64,000 nucleotides of DNA from assembly GCA_035235625.1 (NCBI GenBank), contig CP141140.1, positions 48,417,351-48,481,350 on the forward strand, given 5' to 3'. Source of the DNA: Saururus chinensis (lineage: Eukaryota > Streptophyta > Magnoliopsida > Piperales > Saururaceae). This document shows positions 37,072-49,200 of the stretch, piece after piece; position 1 is the stretch's first letter; every line of letters starts with the position of its first letter. Both the position numbers and the translations under genes were made by a program. The notes beneath the pieces are model-generated. The model saw only the letters and a list, made by a program, of their open reading frames with translations. It was not told the origin of the DNA and searched no databases.

Positions 37072-39959
37072 AGGTGACACAAGTCAATGCGGCAAAATTT
37101 GCGATCCACGGCGGCACACTAAGGGTGGCTGGGAGAAAGGTTGTACCAACAGAAATGGCAAGTGTGACCAGAAGTCGAAGTGTACTCACTTAAGTACTCG
37201 ATCGGCCGCAAGACATCAAAATTGGCCATGGATAGCACCCAACAGTGTCGATTTCATGACACAAGGGCCCACATAAGGGCAGAGGGCATTAGGAAATGCT
37301 CAAGGATGGAGGACAAGTGGAGGAGAGCTCTGATGGTCAATCCATCGGCGGCGAAACCAGCTGATAGTCATGCGGCACAAATGTGGCGCCTAAACCCTAA
37401 AATGCACACATGGCCACATGCGCACGTGGCTAAAAAAGGCCCCTCTAGGGGGAGATGGGTTGGACGGTGGTGGCCCAAGGCCCGCAAAAGGGAAACTGAG
37501 CTAGGTCCATGAGGTGGTGGCTGACCAAAATGGAAACATCGCCGATCGCCACCCACAACCAACACATTTGGTGTGGGCAGCTGTGCATCTCACACAATAT
37601 AGGGCAAGGGGCTAGTAGCCCATTCTGGGCAGAGGTGTAATCAAGCCAAGTGGGGCTAGCTCTTGCTATTGACGAGCCGGGGTAGAGCCCACGATGAGCA
37701 AATGGCCCACGGCTCGCCGATGGCATGACTAAAGACACACCCAAAGCGTCTAACTAGCATAAAAATAGAGGAGCAGTGAGGCGGATGTGGAATCAGGAAG
37801 AGGAGAGGAGTGGAGGGGGCATAGGAGGTTGATCCGGCCACACATGGAATGGAGGGGTGGTGGCCGATCAGAAACGGTCGATGGAGGTGACAAAACAGTC
37901 GTCCCGGCCAAATTCGTTTTTGCACAGTGAGAAAGAAACAAAACCGAGGAAAATATTGGCGACTAGCGGAGGAGCAAGGAAAGCATGTGGTAGCCTTGGC
38001 TAGCGCCTATGGGTTCCTGGTGGCTGGACAAAGATAAGTCTAGTGGAGGGCGGCAACAAACGGCGTCAAAAACACCAGCTGGTGGCCCAAAAAAGAATTT
38101 ACAAGGTGAGAAAAACCAAAGAAAAAACCAGTACCTTGTAGAGGAGCAAGGAGAACATGGCGACGGTCATAGATGGTACCAACATACTCTTAGCAGTAAG
38201 GCAAAGTGGATCCCGACAAGAACCAGCAGAATCCGACAACAGAGGAGGCAAGACGGAGCAACAGGAAACTCACTCAGGTTTCTTCTAAAACTTACTAGAT
38301 GTTTCATGCTTCTGGACATCTTGAACTTTCTAGAATCCGGTCGATAGATTTAAAATTTATATATCTTTTTTTCCTTTTTTGTCCTCAACACATGTTAAAC
38401 TCCTCTTTACGCGTCATGCCTCTAAAATTCGCTCAAAAAGTGCATGTCAAGGCTTGCGGCCTGCAACTAAGCTCTAGACCTGACTCTATGGGTATAATAC
38501 TGAGGTCAAATACGCAAATACAAATATGCCGAAGTGTCACATTTTTTGCCAAAAATAATAAAATAATAGGACGGAAAGTTTTCTTGATATAATTGTACCC
38601 ACATAAATTACTTAATTGAAAATTGAATTGTAAAAGCTAATACGATAACATTGTGAGTTTGAGACATGAGGTTTTCGATAGATAAAGTTTTGTGTTTGAT
38701 CTAGCCAATAATTAGTCTTGAGCGTTTCTCATGTCTTCCATTAGTGTTTATCCCGCGGGATGCTATATTGGTATTGTATTTAAGCTTAGATGTCTGATGA
38801 TTTATTGTGAGTGATGTATATTTTTTGATATTGTCTTGGTGTTGTATGTAAGCCCAAACATTTTATGCTCTATTGAGAGTATTGTATGATTTTTTGCCTA
38901 TAGATGACATTGTATGATTCTGCCCATATGTGACACTGTAAGATTTCAACCCAAAAGTGGCACTGTGTGATTTTCTCCTTTAGTTGGCATTGTATGGCCC
39001 CCCTAGTGTGGGCATTTTCTCACTCAAGTAAGAAGTATCATGAATATACTCTTACTTGTTTGATCCTATGCCCAATGAGCTTAAAAATGTCTTGCCTTCA
39101 GAAAAGTCCATGGCATCTACTTATTCCCCAAAGGTTAAGGTGATGCCCGAGTGACATTCTTTTCCCTTCGATGCTAGAGTTGATTTATTGTAATGAGCTT
39201 TAGTTGTCGATAGTGTGTGTATGACTATATGAGTAATTTTGTAAGATTATGAGCAAGATTGTATGTGTACATTCCTAAGCAAGACTATAATCGTAAGAAT
39301 TTGAGTAAGATGGTATGAGAATGGTTGTATGTGAAAGAATATTTGCTATGATAGTATAGGTATGTCCATGATTTTGTTGTATGGTGAGACTTTGATAGTA
39401 TATGTCTTCCTGCTTCATGTTAAAAGTTGAATGAATGTATTTATGTATGGACTTACATAGTTCACTAATTAGAACTCTCCTACTGAGTATGAAAATACTC
39501 ATTCTCTCCTTTTTTTATCTCCATATGTTCTGGAGGTTTATGCATATCTTTGATCTAAGAGCTCCTTATACTAGATTCTTGCATTCATTGTTGGATTGAT
39601 TCGATGATTTCCTTTTATATCTTTAACTTATTGTGAGTCCTTATTAGTTGTCAGGATCTAATGTATTGAGCAAGATGAGAGTTGTGTATGTTTATATTCG
39701 TTTGGACATGCATATTGGTTTATAGACTTTGAACTGCTATGAGACTTGTACTTAGAGATGTTTAGGATATATTTATGATTAATCTCATGACCACGATAAT
39801 TTATTTTGTATGGGAAAAACTGATGTATGATGTTTTAAATTATAAAACTGCTTTCACAGGTTTCATATTTGTCATTTTTTTTGTTTTACAACCGTTATAT
39901 TGTAAAAAAAAAATTCGTGAATTTTTAAGAAAATGTGATGAAAAATCTCGGGTGTTAGA

Positions 39960-41870
39960 GTACTCTAATAAGGAAATCAAACCTCTTGATCATTGAAACC
40001 TCATATATTGCACTGTGTTGGACCACTCATCTTTTTATACTCTGATATGTTCAAACCTAACTCCTAGACTAGCGGAATGACTCTATATATAACTCCTACT
40101 TTTAGAGAGATGGGAGACCATGACCATTTTTTATACCATATCATTTCATCTACGTGGCTCAGACGACTCACTTTTGGAGCCAACCAAACACGAGGGTCCT
40201 TTATACTTGAGTATCAAAATGAAATGGATAGGGGTGACTATCCATTGCAAGGATTCACATATGCATTAGGGCTTACTTTCCCTTAATGCATGCTTAACAT
40301 TATTTAATCTTGGATCCATATGCAAGAATAACAATGCAATTATATAATTATTAAATAACATAAACACTAGCACAACTCATACTTGAGATGTTAGATGCCG
40401 ATGTATCATCAGTAACCTCACCAATGTGTCAGCCAAGGCATCAATGACCATTGATGTCTCGTCAATGTGTCGAACCCTTACTGACAGTGGCTTGACTGTG
40501 AGAGTCCACCTAATTGACGTCACTCCGATGCATCGATCACACTATCAGTGACAAGTTATCACCAACACAACTCAATGTGTTAATATTGGTATTGTTCATC
40601 TTCTTCTTGTCACCGACATGATCATCAATGTGTCACTGCTAATTGGGAAGAAAAGAAATAGGGACTGTAGTTCTATGAACATTTTCCTTTAACAAAATAG
40701 AGTAAAACTTCTCAAACACTAAGTTCTACATCATTTGTACATGAAAATGGAAGAAGCAACTACCATAATATGAAATCGACATTATTTACCACATACAATA
40801 AAATATTTGGAGAAAATACCATGCATATGTTTAATAGATTAAATTTTCAAGGAGGAAACACAATTCATATAAAATAATTAGTTAAACAAGGGAAGAAGTG
40901 TGCAATCCAACCTTGAAACCACACAAGACTCTTCTTGGTGTGAATCCTCTACTACTCTGCTCAAGAATGTCCCCCTCGAGTTTGGACTCCACATGGACTT
41001 CCCTAGAACCCGAAATCTTGAGATTTTCATCCTTTAAATAGGGCATATATAACCAAACAAAGAGTCCATAACCACACAATCAACCATGATTTTGTTGGGT
41101 CTGGGTTTGTACCCACGTAAATTAAAACTGGGAAAAGAGTCCCGGTTGAGAGAAATGTGAGTGGAGAGGCTTTGTCAAGATAGGATCGGTTGCGTCATAT
41201 ATAACCAAACATGACGCAAAAACAGAAATCATGAGCTTCGTTTTGTTTTCCCGAAATGAAAAACTAAAAAGGAGTTTTTGGCTCTATTCTTCTCTCCCAG
41301 ACGAAAGGCGAAGAGAAAAATTAGTTTCGACATTGTTCTTCTTCCCAAAAATGAGAAACAAGTTGCAATTCTTTTTCTTTCTGGACGAAAATACAGAAAG
41401 CGGTACTTGGCTTTGTTTTCTCTCCCAGACAACAAACGTAGAGAAAAATTGTCTCTTTTTCTCCAACGAGAACAAAAGAAGCCAAAGAAAATTTTCTCTC
41501 CTTTAGTGCGTGGTGATCAAAGTAAAGGGAGCCCTATCTCAAGCTAATAATTCCCAGCGAATTAACAAGAGGAAGAAGGGTTTTCTCTCTTGACTTTCAA
41601 GAGAAAGATTCATCACAAGAGGTAATTCTAATTCCCCGTTTATATTTGATATAACAAAGAGGTCGTGCAGGGTGATTAGCCACGTCCTTGGGGCTCAGCC
41701 CCTAAAGGTCAGTAGTATTTTATCCTTACTTTAATTTATATTAATTCAAAGTAATTTTAATTTACTACTGCTTATTTGTGTTTATGTGTATATGTATGTA
41801 ATTTGATTGAGAGGGATACAAAGGTAATATTTTTGCACATCCACAAGGCCAGGCTCACCACAAAGCTTTT
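39960..41870. other. Unassigned repeat-derived DNA
   Basis: No gene recognised. 40390-40640 contains many short diverged CAATGTGTC / GATGTATC blocks. About 41290-41460 has a ~127-bp repeat of a TCTCTCCCAGACnAnAnnCG block followed by AGAGAAAAATT. Two TATATAACCAAAC blocks occur (about 41045 and 41200). It may be a decayed LTR; I could not fix its ends. Confidence 0.4.
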
Positions 41871-42067
41871 GTTACGCCACCCAACTGATTTTTCAAAATA
41901 AACTCAACTTATGGTTTCATCGACATGACCCTTTACTCATTGATGCCTACCAACGATTGAAATCATAATTCACCAATGTGAGCACTCACACGCCAGTGGC
42001 TTGCCAGTGGAAATAAAATTTACAAAATAAAAAATTATATTTAATCAAAAAAATATAGGGTGTCACA
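41871..42067 (-). mobile_element. Short LTR-like segment next to a reversed polypurine tract
   Basis: Begins TGTTACGCCACCCA, similar to the outer end of the 33659 LTR including TTTTCAAAATAAA, and ends GGGTGTCACA. Immediately to the right is CATCCCCCCGCCC, the complement of a gypsy polypurine tract (GGGCGGGGGGATG), after a TTTGAGGATAAAATT-type block on the minus strand. This fits the 3' LTR of a minus-strand element. At 197 bp it is much shorter than the other LTRs, so it may be internally deleted. No partner LTR was found. Confidence 0.45.
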
Positions 42068-42603
42068 TCCCCCCGCCCTAGATATAATTTTATCCTCAAA
42101 ATTTGAGATGCTTAGAATTTTTTCAACAATTTAGAAACTTTTTCAAAAATAAGATTCTAAAATTCCATCGACACGTTGATAGTATCCAACCGTCGATAAA
42201 AAGACCATAACCCAGGCGTCACTCTCCCATTTGAGCCTTCAAACACGTCAATTGGCGACAATCGTGGCCTTCTTACAATAAATGAGGGGCAAGTTCACTT
42301 CCAGCCACCAACCTCCGACAACATCTCTGCAAACCCCCCATCAAAAAGGTATGGCATGCATAAGCCCTTCTCTTAATTTTAAGTTTTTTGCACCTCCAAA
42401 TTGCCTGCCGTAGACACCGATGGGTTGATGCGCTCCCGATGCGCAAAGCTGTAGGGTCCGGGCCCATCCACACCTGCACAAACAAATGAAATAAAAAAAA
42501 AAACAACACACGCATGCTAAAAGAGACACCAATGGACCGATGACTCTCTAGCGAGGCAATCGCATTGTGTTGCGCGCACACTTTACCTCATCAACATGCC
42601 ATT

Positions 42604-42840
42604 GATGTGTTGTTGAGCTACTAAAAATAAGCACTCTACCACACTGGCATGCTCATCCACGTGTAGGCGGCGATAGTAGAAACACCTAACTACACAAACA
42701 CATCCATTAACGTGTTGGTGAGCTACAACAATAGCCACACCACCACACCAACGTGCTCATCGATGTGTCGGTGGCATACTAACAATAGGCACACTAAGCT
42801 GCACTGATACATCTATCAATGTATTGGTGAGCTACCGACA
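42604..42840. repeat. About five diverged ~55-bp repeats
   Basis: Units contain CATnnATGTGTTGGTGAGCTAC and an ACAATAGGCACAC-like block, starting near 42604, 42661, 42711, 42764 and 42820. Related GATGTGTC blocks occur at 40390-40640 and 41940-42000. Confidence 0.6.
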
Positions 42841-42970
42841 TTAGGCACACCTAGCTGTACACCAAGACCATCATGCTTCTGTGCCCCACCGACAGAACAC
42901 CCAACAGTCCTCCACCATGCATCCATAACATGTCGATGGCTTTCTCACAATAGCACTACCACACACTCGC

Positions 42971-43780
42971 ATGAGTTTTCATGGCTCGTTGGGTTTTTGT
43001 GAGAGCGGAAACATCCCCAGAAACCGTCTTCATTCTTTTGTAGATGCTAACTCATCTGATTCATCCCCAGAAACCTCGGACTATTCCCTCAACTTGAGGG
43101 AGGGGACTAGTTTGACGGACGCGGGGTCCTTGCCTTCCACCCGTGTCACGCTGGAGTCGGATGCTAACTCACATCCACTGGCCCAAAGGAGGTCCTCCCT
43201 ACCAGAAGAGGTGGGGAGGAGGAAGGCTCCTACAACACAAAGGGGAGCACCTGCAAAGAGAGGTAGGGGTGGTGCCTTTACTTCACACCTGCAAGCGCCC
43301 TCCACCGCCACACTATCTACCACGCCACGAGCTCGACCCACAAGGGATCCAAGTTCCCCACCTGCTACTCCCACCACCAGAGCATCACCAGCAGCCTTCC
43401 CTTCCACCGCCGAGCCGACCACCACCACCCAGCTTGCCACAACCGCCGTGAACCCCACTATAGCTAGGCCCTCAACCACTGCTAGTCCCTCCACCGTCCG
43501 ACCAACACCATCAACACCCACTTGCTCCTCCTCGGCCTCGGAGGCACCCACTTCGTCGTTTGCAGCCCCACCTCACCAGTTCGACAATGTGAACGGCCGG
43601 CTATTCCACGACGAGCTAAGGGTGGAGGTCGTTCGTAGCAGAGCAGCCCGTCATCATTGGGGACGATTCCCTACTTGCCCCTCGTTCCATTTAGTAGGAA
43701 TCGTGAAAGGGCAAATAAGTAATGTCACAATGTTCATACATAAAAACAAATGGAAACCAGCTAATAGTTGTGCTTTATGA
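42971..43780 (+). CDS. Hypothetical low-complexity Ser/Thr/Pro-rich ORF
   Basis: A 269-codon open frame, the longest uninterrupted ORF in this region. Residues 1-100 are mixed. Residues 100-200 are a Thr/Pro/Ser/Ala-rich tract (SPPATPTTRASPAAFPSTAE, PTTTTQLATTAVNPTIARPS). The last 65 residues are less biased (HLVGIVKGQISNVTMFIHKN). No domain recognised. The upstream repeats and the GC-rich composition suggest transposon-derived sequence. The opposite strand also has a 156-codon ORF, as expected from biased GC-rich DNA, so the frame may be open by chance. I give it low weight as a real gene. Confidence 0.25.
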   Translation: MSFHGSLGFCESGNIPRNRLHSFVDANSSDSSPETSDYSLNLREGTSLTDAGSLPSTRVTLESDANSHPLAQRRSSLPEEVGRRKAPTTQRGAPAKRGRGGAFTSHLQAPSTATLSTTPRARPTRDPSSPPATPTTRASPAAFPSTAEPTTTTQLATTAVNPTIARPSTTASPSTVRPTPSTPTCSSSASEAPTSSFAAPPHQFDNVNGRLFHDELRVEVVRSRAARHHWGRFPTCPSFHLVGIVKGQISNVTMFIHKNKWKPANSCAL

Positions 43781-45359
43781 TCAAATAAGATTGAGGGCTA
43801 AAGATGAGAACGACTGTGTGGTAACGAAATAAATGAACTGTTCAAGTTGCACATGTGGCCATGTAACATAAGAAATAAACTAAAGATTTGTACTCAAGAC
43901 TTTGCAATTGTTTCTAACATCATCAAGCAAAGTGGCTTCTATGAATTCTTGAAAATTTTAGAGAAATTTTCAAGATATAAGGTGGGGAGAATCGAGGATT
44001 TTGAGATGAGGGGACGATCGACACATTGTCCAACATGTCGATGCCGTCGAGAAGTGGTGTTGGTGACTCGGGAAGTAATGTTTATCCCGTGCACTGCTCT
44101 ATTGCTGAACTTCATTGGCTCGACAAGAGGTCCGACATGTCAATTATAGGAATTTATGGTGTTGACTTGCATGCACTTGCTCAACATGCGGTGGAACTTA
44201 TTTTTGGTGCTATTTATGATGTGTCACATATATAAATATGAACCTAGCGATAGAAAAACCTTATTCCTATGCATTGGAGGCAGTGGAGCTAGTAAGGAGA
44301 GGATTTTGGGTGGAGGAAAAAAGGCTTGCTTGCATGTTGCAGGTGACCGGAGGTTTGGTCATGAGGAGGGTGTTGTGCAAGGGTGAAGACTCGACGGTTT
44401 CGAAGTAGAATCAAAGCCTATTATTAAAAATAGAATGCTTTGCATGCTTATAGTAGAAATTATATTAATATGTAAGGACTACCTCTCATTAAGTGGTGTG
44501 GGATGTGTTTGGGTTGCAATTCCATTAAAAAGTTGTGTGAGCATGTTAAAAACAGGGGCAAACAGGGTTATGGAGATCAAAATAGACTCTAGTAGAGTTT
44601 ATGGGTTGACTAGATGTCCATAGGAGCACATGAATTATATAAAATAATTTCCTAAACCACCGACACGGACGTGGACATGGCAGAGTGAAGCATGCGACTA
44701 GTTGACATGGGCTCGACCTGTCAACAAGCATGCATGTTGACAGTAGAAGTTAAGAGCTAAAAAAGTGTAAGTAAGACATAAATGTGAATCCTCAGGGAAA
44801 CTTCACCGAGCTTAGTTAAAGTTTTTTTGAATAAAATCCTTGGGGGGTGTTGGACTGGGAACGGAGATTACTCTGGAGTTATTACTCACGAATTGAGAAC
44901 TTTGTGGGACCAATTGGGAAATAAGGAAGAAATTAGCTTCATAAGTTGTCAACATGGGCATGGACATGTTGGCATCATGTCAATCAGCTCTGACATGGGA
45001 TTAGAGATGTGGGGGTGGTGTTGAAGGTCTTCAACTAGATATGTTTACGAGGTGTTGATAGTGTCCATAGCGATAATTAAAAGACATGGAGGGAGAGAGA
45101 ATATCCCAACCTCGTGAAATAATGGTGTAAACCTGATAGTGGGTAGAAGGTTGATTTCCACTTAAAGGAGTGACATTAAATATTAAAGGTTGGATTTGGT
45201 GGTGCCAAAAAGTAGTGTGTACGTGTTGACAAAGTTTTTATAAAAAAAAAGAAGAAAAACCTAAATATTAAAGTATGACCAGACTAAAAAAATAAGATGG
45301 AAGAGAAAGAATAAAAAATGATTACCTCCATACGAAGGAATAAGTTGTGGCTTATAACA
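43781..45359. other. Unassigned DNA, probably transposon-derived
   Basis: No recognised coding sequence. Scattered GACATGTTGnCA / CAACATGTCGA-type blocks occur about 44010-44150 and 44670-45000. Confidence 0.4.
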
Positions 45360-45477
45360 AAAAAATAAGAGGTTGGGTGAGGCCCATGAGGGCCCTACAT
45401 TAAAATTATTTTTAAAAAAATTAAATTAGCTGTGTGAACTCCTCATGTGCCCAATCCCCATATTGAAATTAGCTAGA
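45360..45477. repeat. Left piece of a 60-70 bp diverged repeat array
   Basis: Reads GAGGCCCATGAGGGCCC, TTAAATTAGCTGTGTGA and ATTGAAATTAGC. These are the same building blocks as the array at 58352-59010. The array appears to be split by the MULE at 45478-58351. Confidence 0.6.
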
Positions 45478-45595
45478 GTTTTTTTTATATTGTCGGGTCA
45501 AAGAATGAAAAATTCTATATTCCCTAGATTTTAAACGAAAATGCTATAAAACTTAGAATAACACGATATAAGGTAAATTTTTGACTAAAATACCC
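45478..45595 (+). repeat. Left terminal inverted repeat of the Kaonashi-type MULE
   Basis: Pairs imperfectly with the complement of 58225-58351 over its whole length (roughly 75-80% by eye in the best blocks). The exact outer end is uncertain by about 10 bp. Confidence 0.65.
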
Positions 45596-46275
45596 TTGAC
45601 TGGAGGTAGGGTTTTATATTGTGTAAAACCTTCACAAAGTCGCATTCATTGGCATACGACTTCAGAAGTTGACAATTCCTCCGATTGAAAACTCCGTTCC
45701 AATTGAAAACTTCATTCCGATTGGAAAGTCCTCTGATTGAGCACCATTCACGCGGTGTGGGAGAAGATTTTGCGACCTATCCGACCAGACATGGAAGATT
45801 AGGATTTTTTGTTTTGAAATGAGTTTGCGAAGAATGAGTTTTGAAACTGTACTCCCCAAAGGAGTAAACTTTGTAGAAAAGCAGCAGCTGTACGAGTGGT
45901 TAATCCGGCTTGGAGAACAACAGTGGCAGTTTTGTGGTAAGGCATTTTGGATATTTGTATGCACAATTTTTGATTTAGCGTGTATGAGAGCACGTGACAT
46001 ACGCAATCGAAGCAGGCTATCGTTGGGTTAGAAATACGATGAGTCATATATTGTGTGTTCAATAAGACGCTTGAAATACGATGTTCAACCATTATGATAT
46101 CATGTATGAGAGTTCCTCGTAGTGTATGTTCGATCATATGAGAAATATATTTATCTTATAAATAGAAGTTAGTTAGATAATGTGAATCAACACGGTTATT
46201 GATTATAGTCAAGACCTATTGTTGATTGACATATATTTATCCAATTTTGCAGACGTAAAGAGAGTATTACATTAA

Positions 46276-49200
46276 ATGGTGGAGTTAGTTAAGGTTGCAG
46301 AAGAGAAGAAGAAGAGAATATGGGAGAAGACGGATCTGGGAATGAATAGTTTCCCTACTGGATTGCGTCTATCAAAAGACCTTGTAGATTCACATCTGGG
46401 ATGCAAGGCCATATTGGTGGAGACTGGGTTCTACCCAGTATATGATTGCAAGCCCATCATTATCTCCAAACCGCTGTTGGATGAACTCATTAGTAATTAT
46501 TGGGACGACTCACTGGAGGTCTTCAACATAAGGGGCAAAAGACTACCCCTTACCATGGCTAAAGTGGCTATGATCACGGGTTTAAGTGGAAAAGGGAACC
46601 CGTGTAAATTGGAAAGTAGCGAGGGGAAGGCTTCCCTAGGTAAGGGGAAATTCTACAAGAAGTTCTTCCAAGGGAAGTGGCCGGAGAAGACAGAACTTGA
46701 AGAAATATTGTAAGAAGTGGCTGCCGAAACAAGGACTATTTCAGACGAGGACTTAGCACGGTTGGTGATCGTGCACATGGGTGTCCTCGTGTTATTCACA
46801 CAAAGCAATTACTTAGATGACATGTCAGTCGCGGGGAGCTACAATTGGGTTGGCACTGTACATGATATGCTGATGAGAGGCATATAAGCAGCCCACCAGA
46901 GCATCATGAGCAGACAGGATGAGCGTTCCGCCACTGCCGAAATTCTAGTTGGGGCTTCATTAGTGCTCAAGGTAACGCTCGTATGTGTTATACCATGCAA
47001 AATCTAATATCGTCTCACTAATGCCACGATATGTATACAGACAGATAAATATCGCCGTTTTGGTCACATGATACTAACTAAATTGTGTTATCGGACATAT
47101 GACATATAACATGCGCATAGACATATCGTGTTCTTGGTAACACGTCTAAGTATAATATCATGGATAGGACATTAGACGATCTGTACATATCGTATTACCG
47201 AAAACACGATGTGGCTCAAAGCGTTTTATTAGTAACACGACTAATTTGTCATACTAAGATATATACTGACCATTTACACTAATGACTATTTTCTTTTATA
47301 TTGTCATCCAGGTATGGTTTTATGAGCATACATCCATATGGGCTCCCAGTGCTCCTCCATGCAGCCCAAGGTGCAAGAGGTGGCCCGGATTTACCCAACT
47401 TTTGAGCGATGTGGAGAAGGCCAATAAACTTGACCCGACCGACTAAAAGGAGAGGAAGAAGATTCTAGCTCATCACCGGATGAGGAAGTGGTATGAGGAT
47501 GTCTTCATGAGGTTGAAGCCAGACTCGCAAATTATTATGCGCATCACACCAATTGCAGAAGAGGTGCACTTGAAGGATGGCCAAAGGGTGACCCCGAAGG
47601 CTAAGAAGGCGGGTACGCAGACTTTCCGTCCAATGAGACCCGCCCACGCCCTCCATAGCGAGACATCAGGGCATGTACATTTCGGTCAGGACATCATTGA
47701 ATCATTCGTCATACCAGTTGATTTCATGATGAGAATTTGTGAAGCTGTTTTGGAGAAGTCTATTCTCTACGGTGAGCGGGGATGGAACACAGAGCGAGTT
47801 GAAGTTGCACTCCATTGTGTTAAGAACAATCTCAAGGTGGCAACTAACCTCATAGAACAGATGCACCCCCTGAGTAACCAGAGACATAACTGTCGCCTGA
47901 ACCCCCCCAACCGGAAGTCACCCAAGCATCAACCCCTCCTCAAAGAACCAAAGGATCACCATCGGTTCGTTTAAAGGCAAGAGCTTCAAAATCTAGAGAA
48001 GCTTGCCAACCATCTGCCCCCAGAAGATCAACTAGTACATGTCCCTCAAGGGTGGACGAGAGATTCATTTTGAGTAAGTACGATATTTTAATGTACCATA
48101 TTTCGTTAGGGGATCTTCGTGTAGTCAAGTACATGATAGACTAAACAGTCGTGTATTAAGAAAGACAATTTCGTTATTGTCGTGTCATCGATCACACGAT
48201 CATTGAAGCAACCATTACTTTTGAAAACAATCTTGTTGTGGGTGTGTGATTGTGAGCACAATTAGTCCTCCTTTCATTATTCCATCAATATGATATGCAG
48301 TTTCATCGTGTTTGGTAAAAGACGATTGTCATGCGTATTGTTTGTTTACTAACATGATTGTTTACTTCTTAAAAATAGAGAAACGACAACTGCAAGCTGC
48401 CACCAAACCGAAGAAGAAGACTGGTCCGAAGTTGCAAAGGATAATTAGATTTTTAACGAAACTAAATGTAGAATTCATGGAACAACCACAGGATGTCGTG
48501 GACCTACCCAGGAGGTCGAAGAACAACCCTAGGAGGTAGAGGAACTGGACATTCCCCTGGAGGTCATGGCTCAAGTCTATGATATGTGGGAACAACCCCG
48601 TGAGGGATCGTAAGAACAATTGGAGATACTAGAACAACCCTTGGAGGGACTGGAAGCACCCCATGAAGCAAATAAAGGAGTAGTTCTGAAACAAGCAATA
48701 AAACTCAGATTGAAGCGGAAAGCTACTCCTGGTGCTCCCTTCTTACCCCCTGTACCACGGAAGTCGAGGTCCACCGCAGTTGAACCACCTGCTCAAGGTG
48801 AGGAGGCTGTGAAGAAAGTCTCTGCTCAAGGCTAGAAGAAGCCAAAACATTTCAATAGCTACATTGATGAGAAGTTAACCAAGTTTGGACACATTGCCCA
48901 GCCTGGTAACGAAGTACCTCTGACATTGGTCCCTGGCCCATGCATAATCCGTCCGGCACATCCAAAGTCTCCCACCCCGGAACCAGCAGCCTCAAACATT
49001 GGCTCCAGTGGTAGCACTTTATCGGATACTCCTCCAGTAGATGCGGAAGTAATGGAGAGTATCCGTAATGTGATAGAGGTCGAAGATGATATTGCGACTA
49101 AGACGAATAAGGAGGAGCTCAGTCTGCGGCCAAAGGACTATCTTGACACACAGTTGGTGTTCCACATGGAGATTCAGAAGGAGGCAGATAAGGACATTAT

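Larger units (their letters stand above)
30944..38582 (-). mobile_element. Solo LTR of family A (-), itself split by another LTR
   Basis: Its two parts, 30944-33658 and 37072 to about 38577, are together the reverse complement of the LTR at 53229-57710. Matches include the end ATGCTTGAGATTTTTCATC (end block GGCGTTACA mutated), the ACTAGCCATCACTAGC repeats (33180-33340), the GACATCAAAATTGGCCATGG block (37212) and CTCTATGGGTATAATAC (38483). The last ~35 bp at the right end is missing or diverged. The interruption 33659-37071 is a separate LTR. Confidence 0.75.
30800..39959 (+). mobile_element. Partial LTR of family A (+), split by a minus LTR
   Basis: 30800-30943 aligns with about 55690-55840 of the complete family-A LTR (shared GATGnTTTGGCCATAAG). 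38583-39959 aligns with about 55920-57710 (TTGTGAGTTTGAGAC, AAGTCCATGGC, TACTGAGTATGAAAATACTC) and ends GGTGTTAGA where the intact copy has GGCGTTACA. About 90 bp is missing at the junction. The U3 start of this LTR is also missing. Everything from 30944 to 38582 is a later insertion. Confidence 0.7.

Noticed and set aside
41229-41547. Overlapping ORFs of 60-90 codons
   Set aside because: They come from a ~127-bp repeat with purine/pyrimidine strand bias and are open on both strands.
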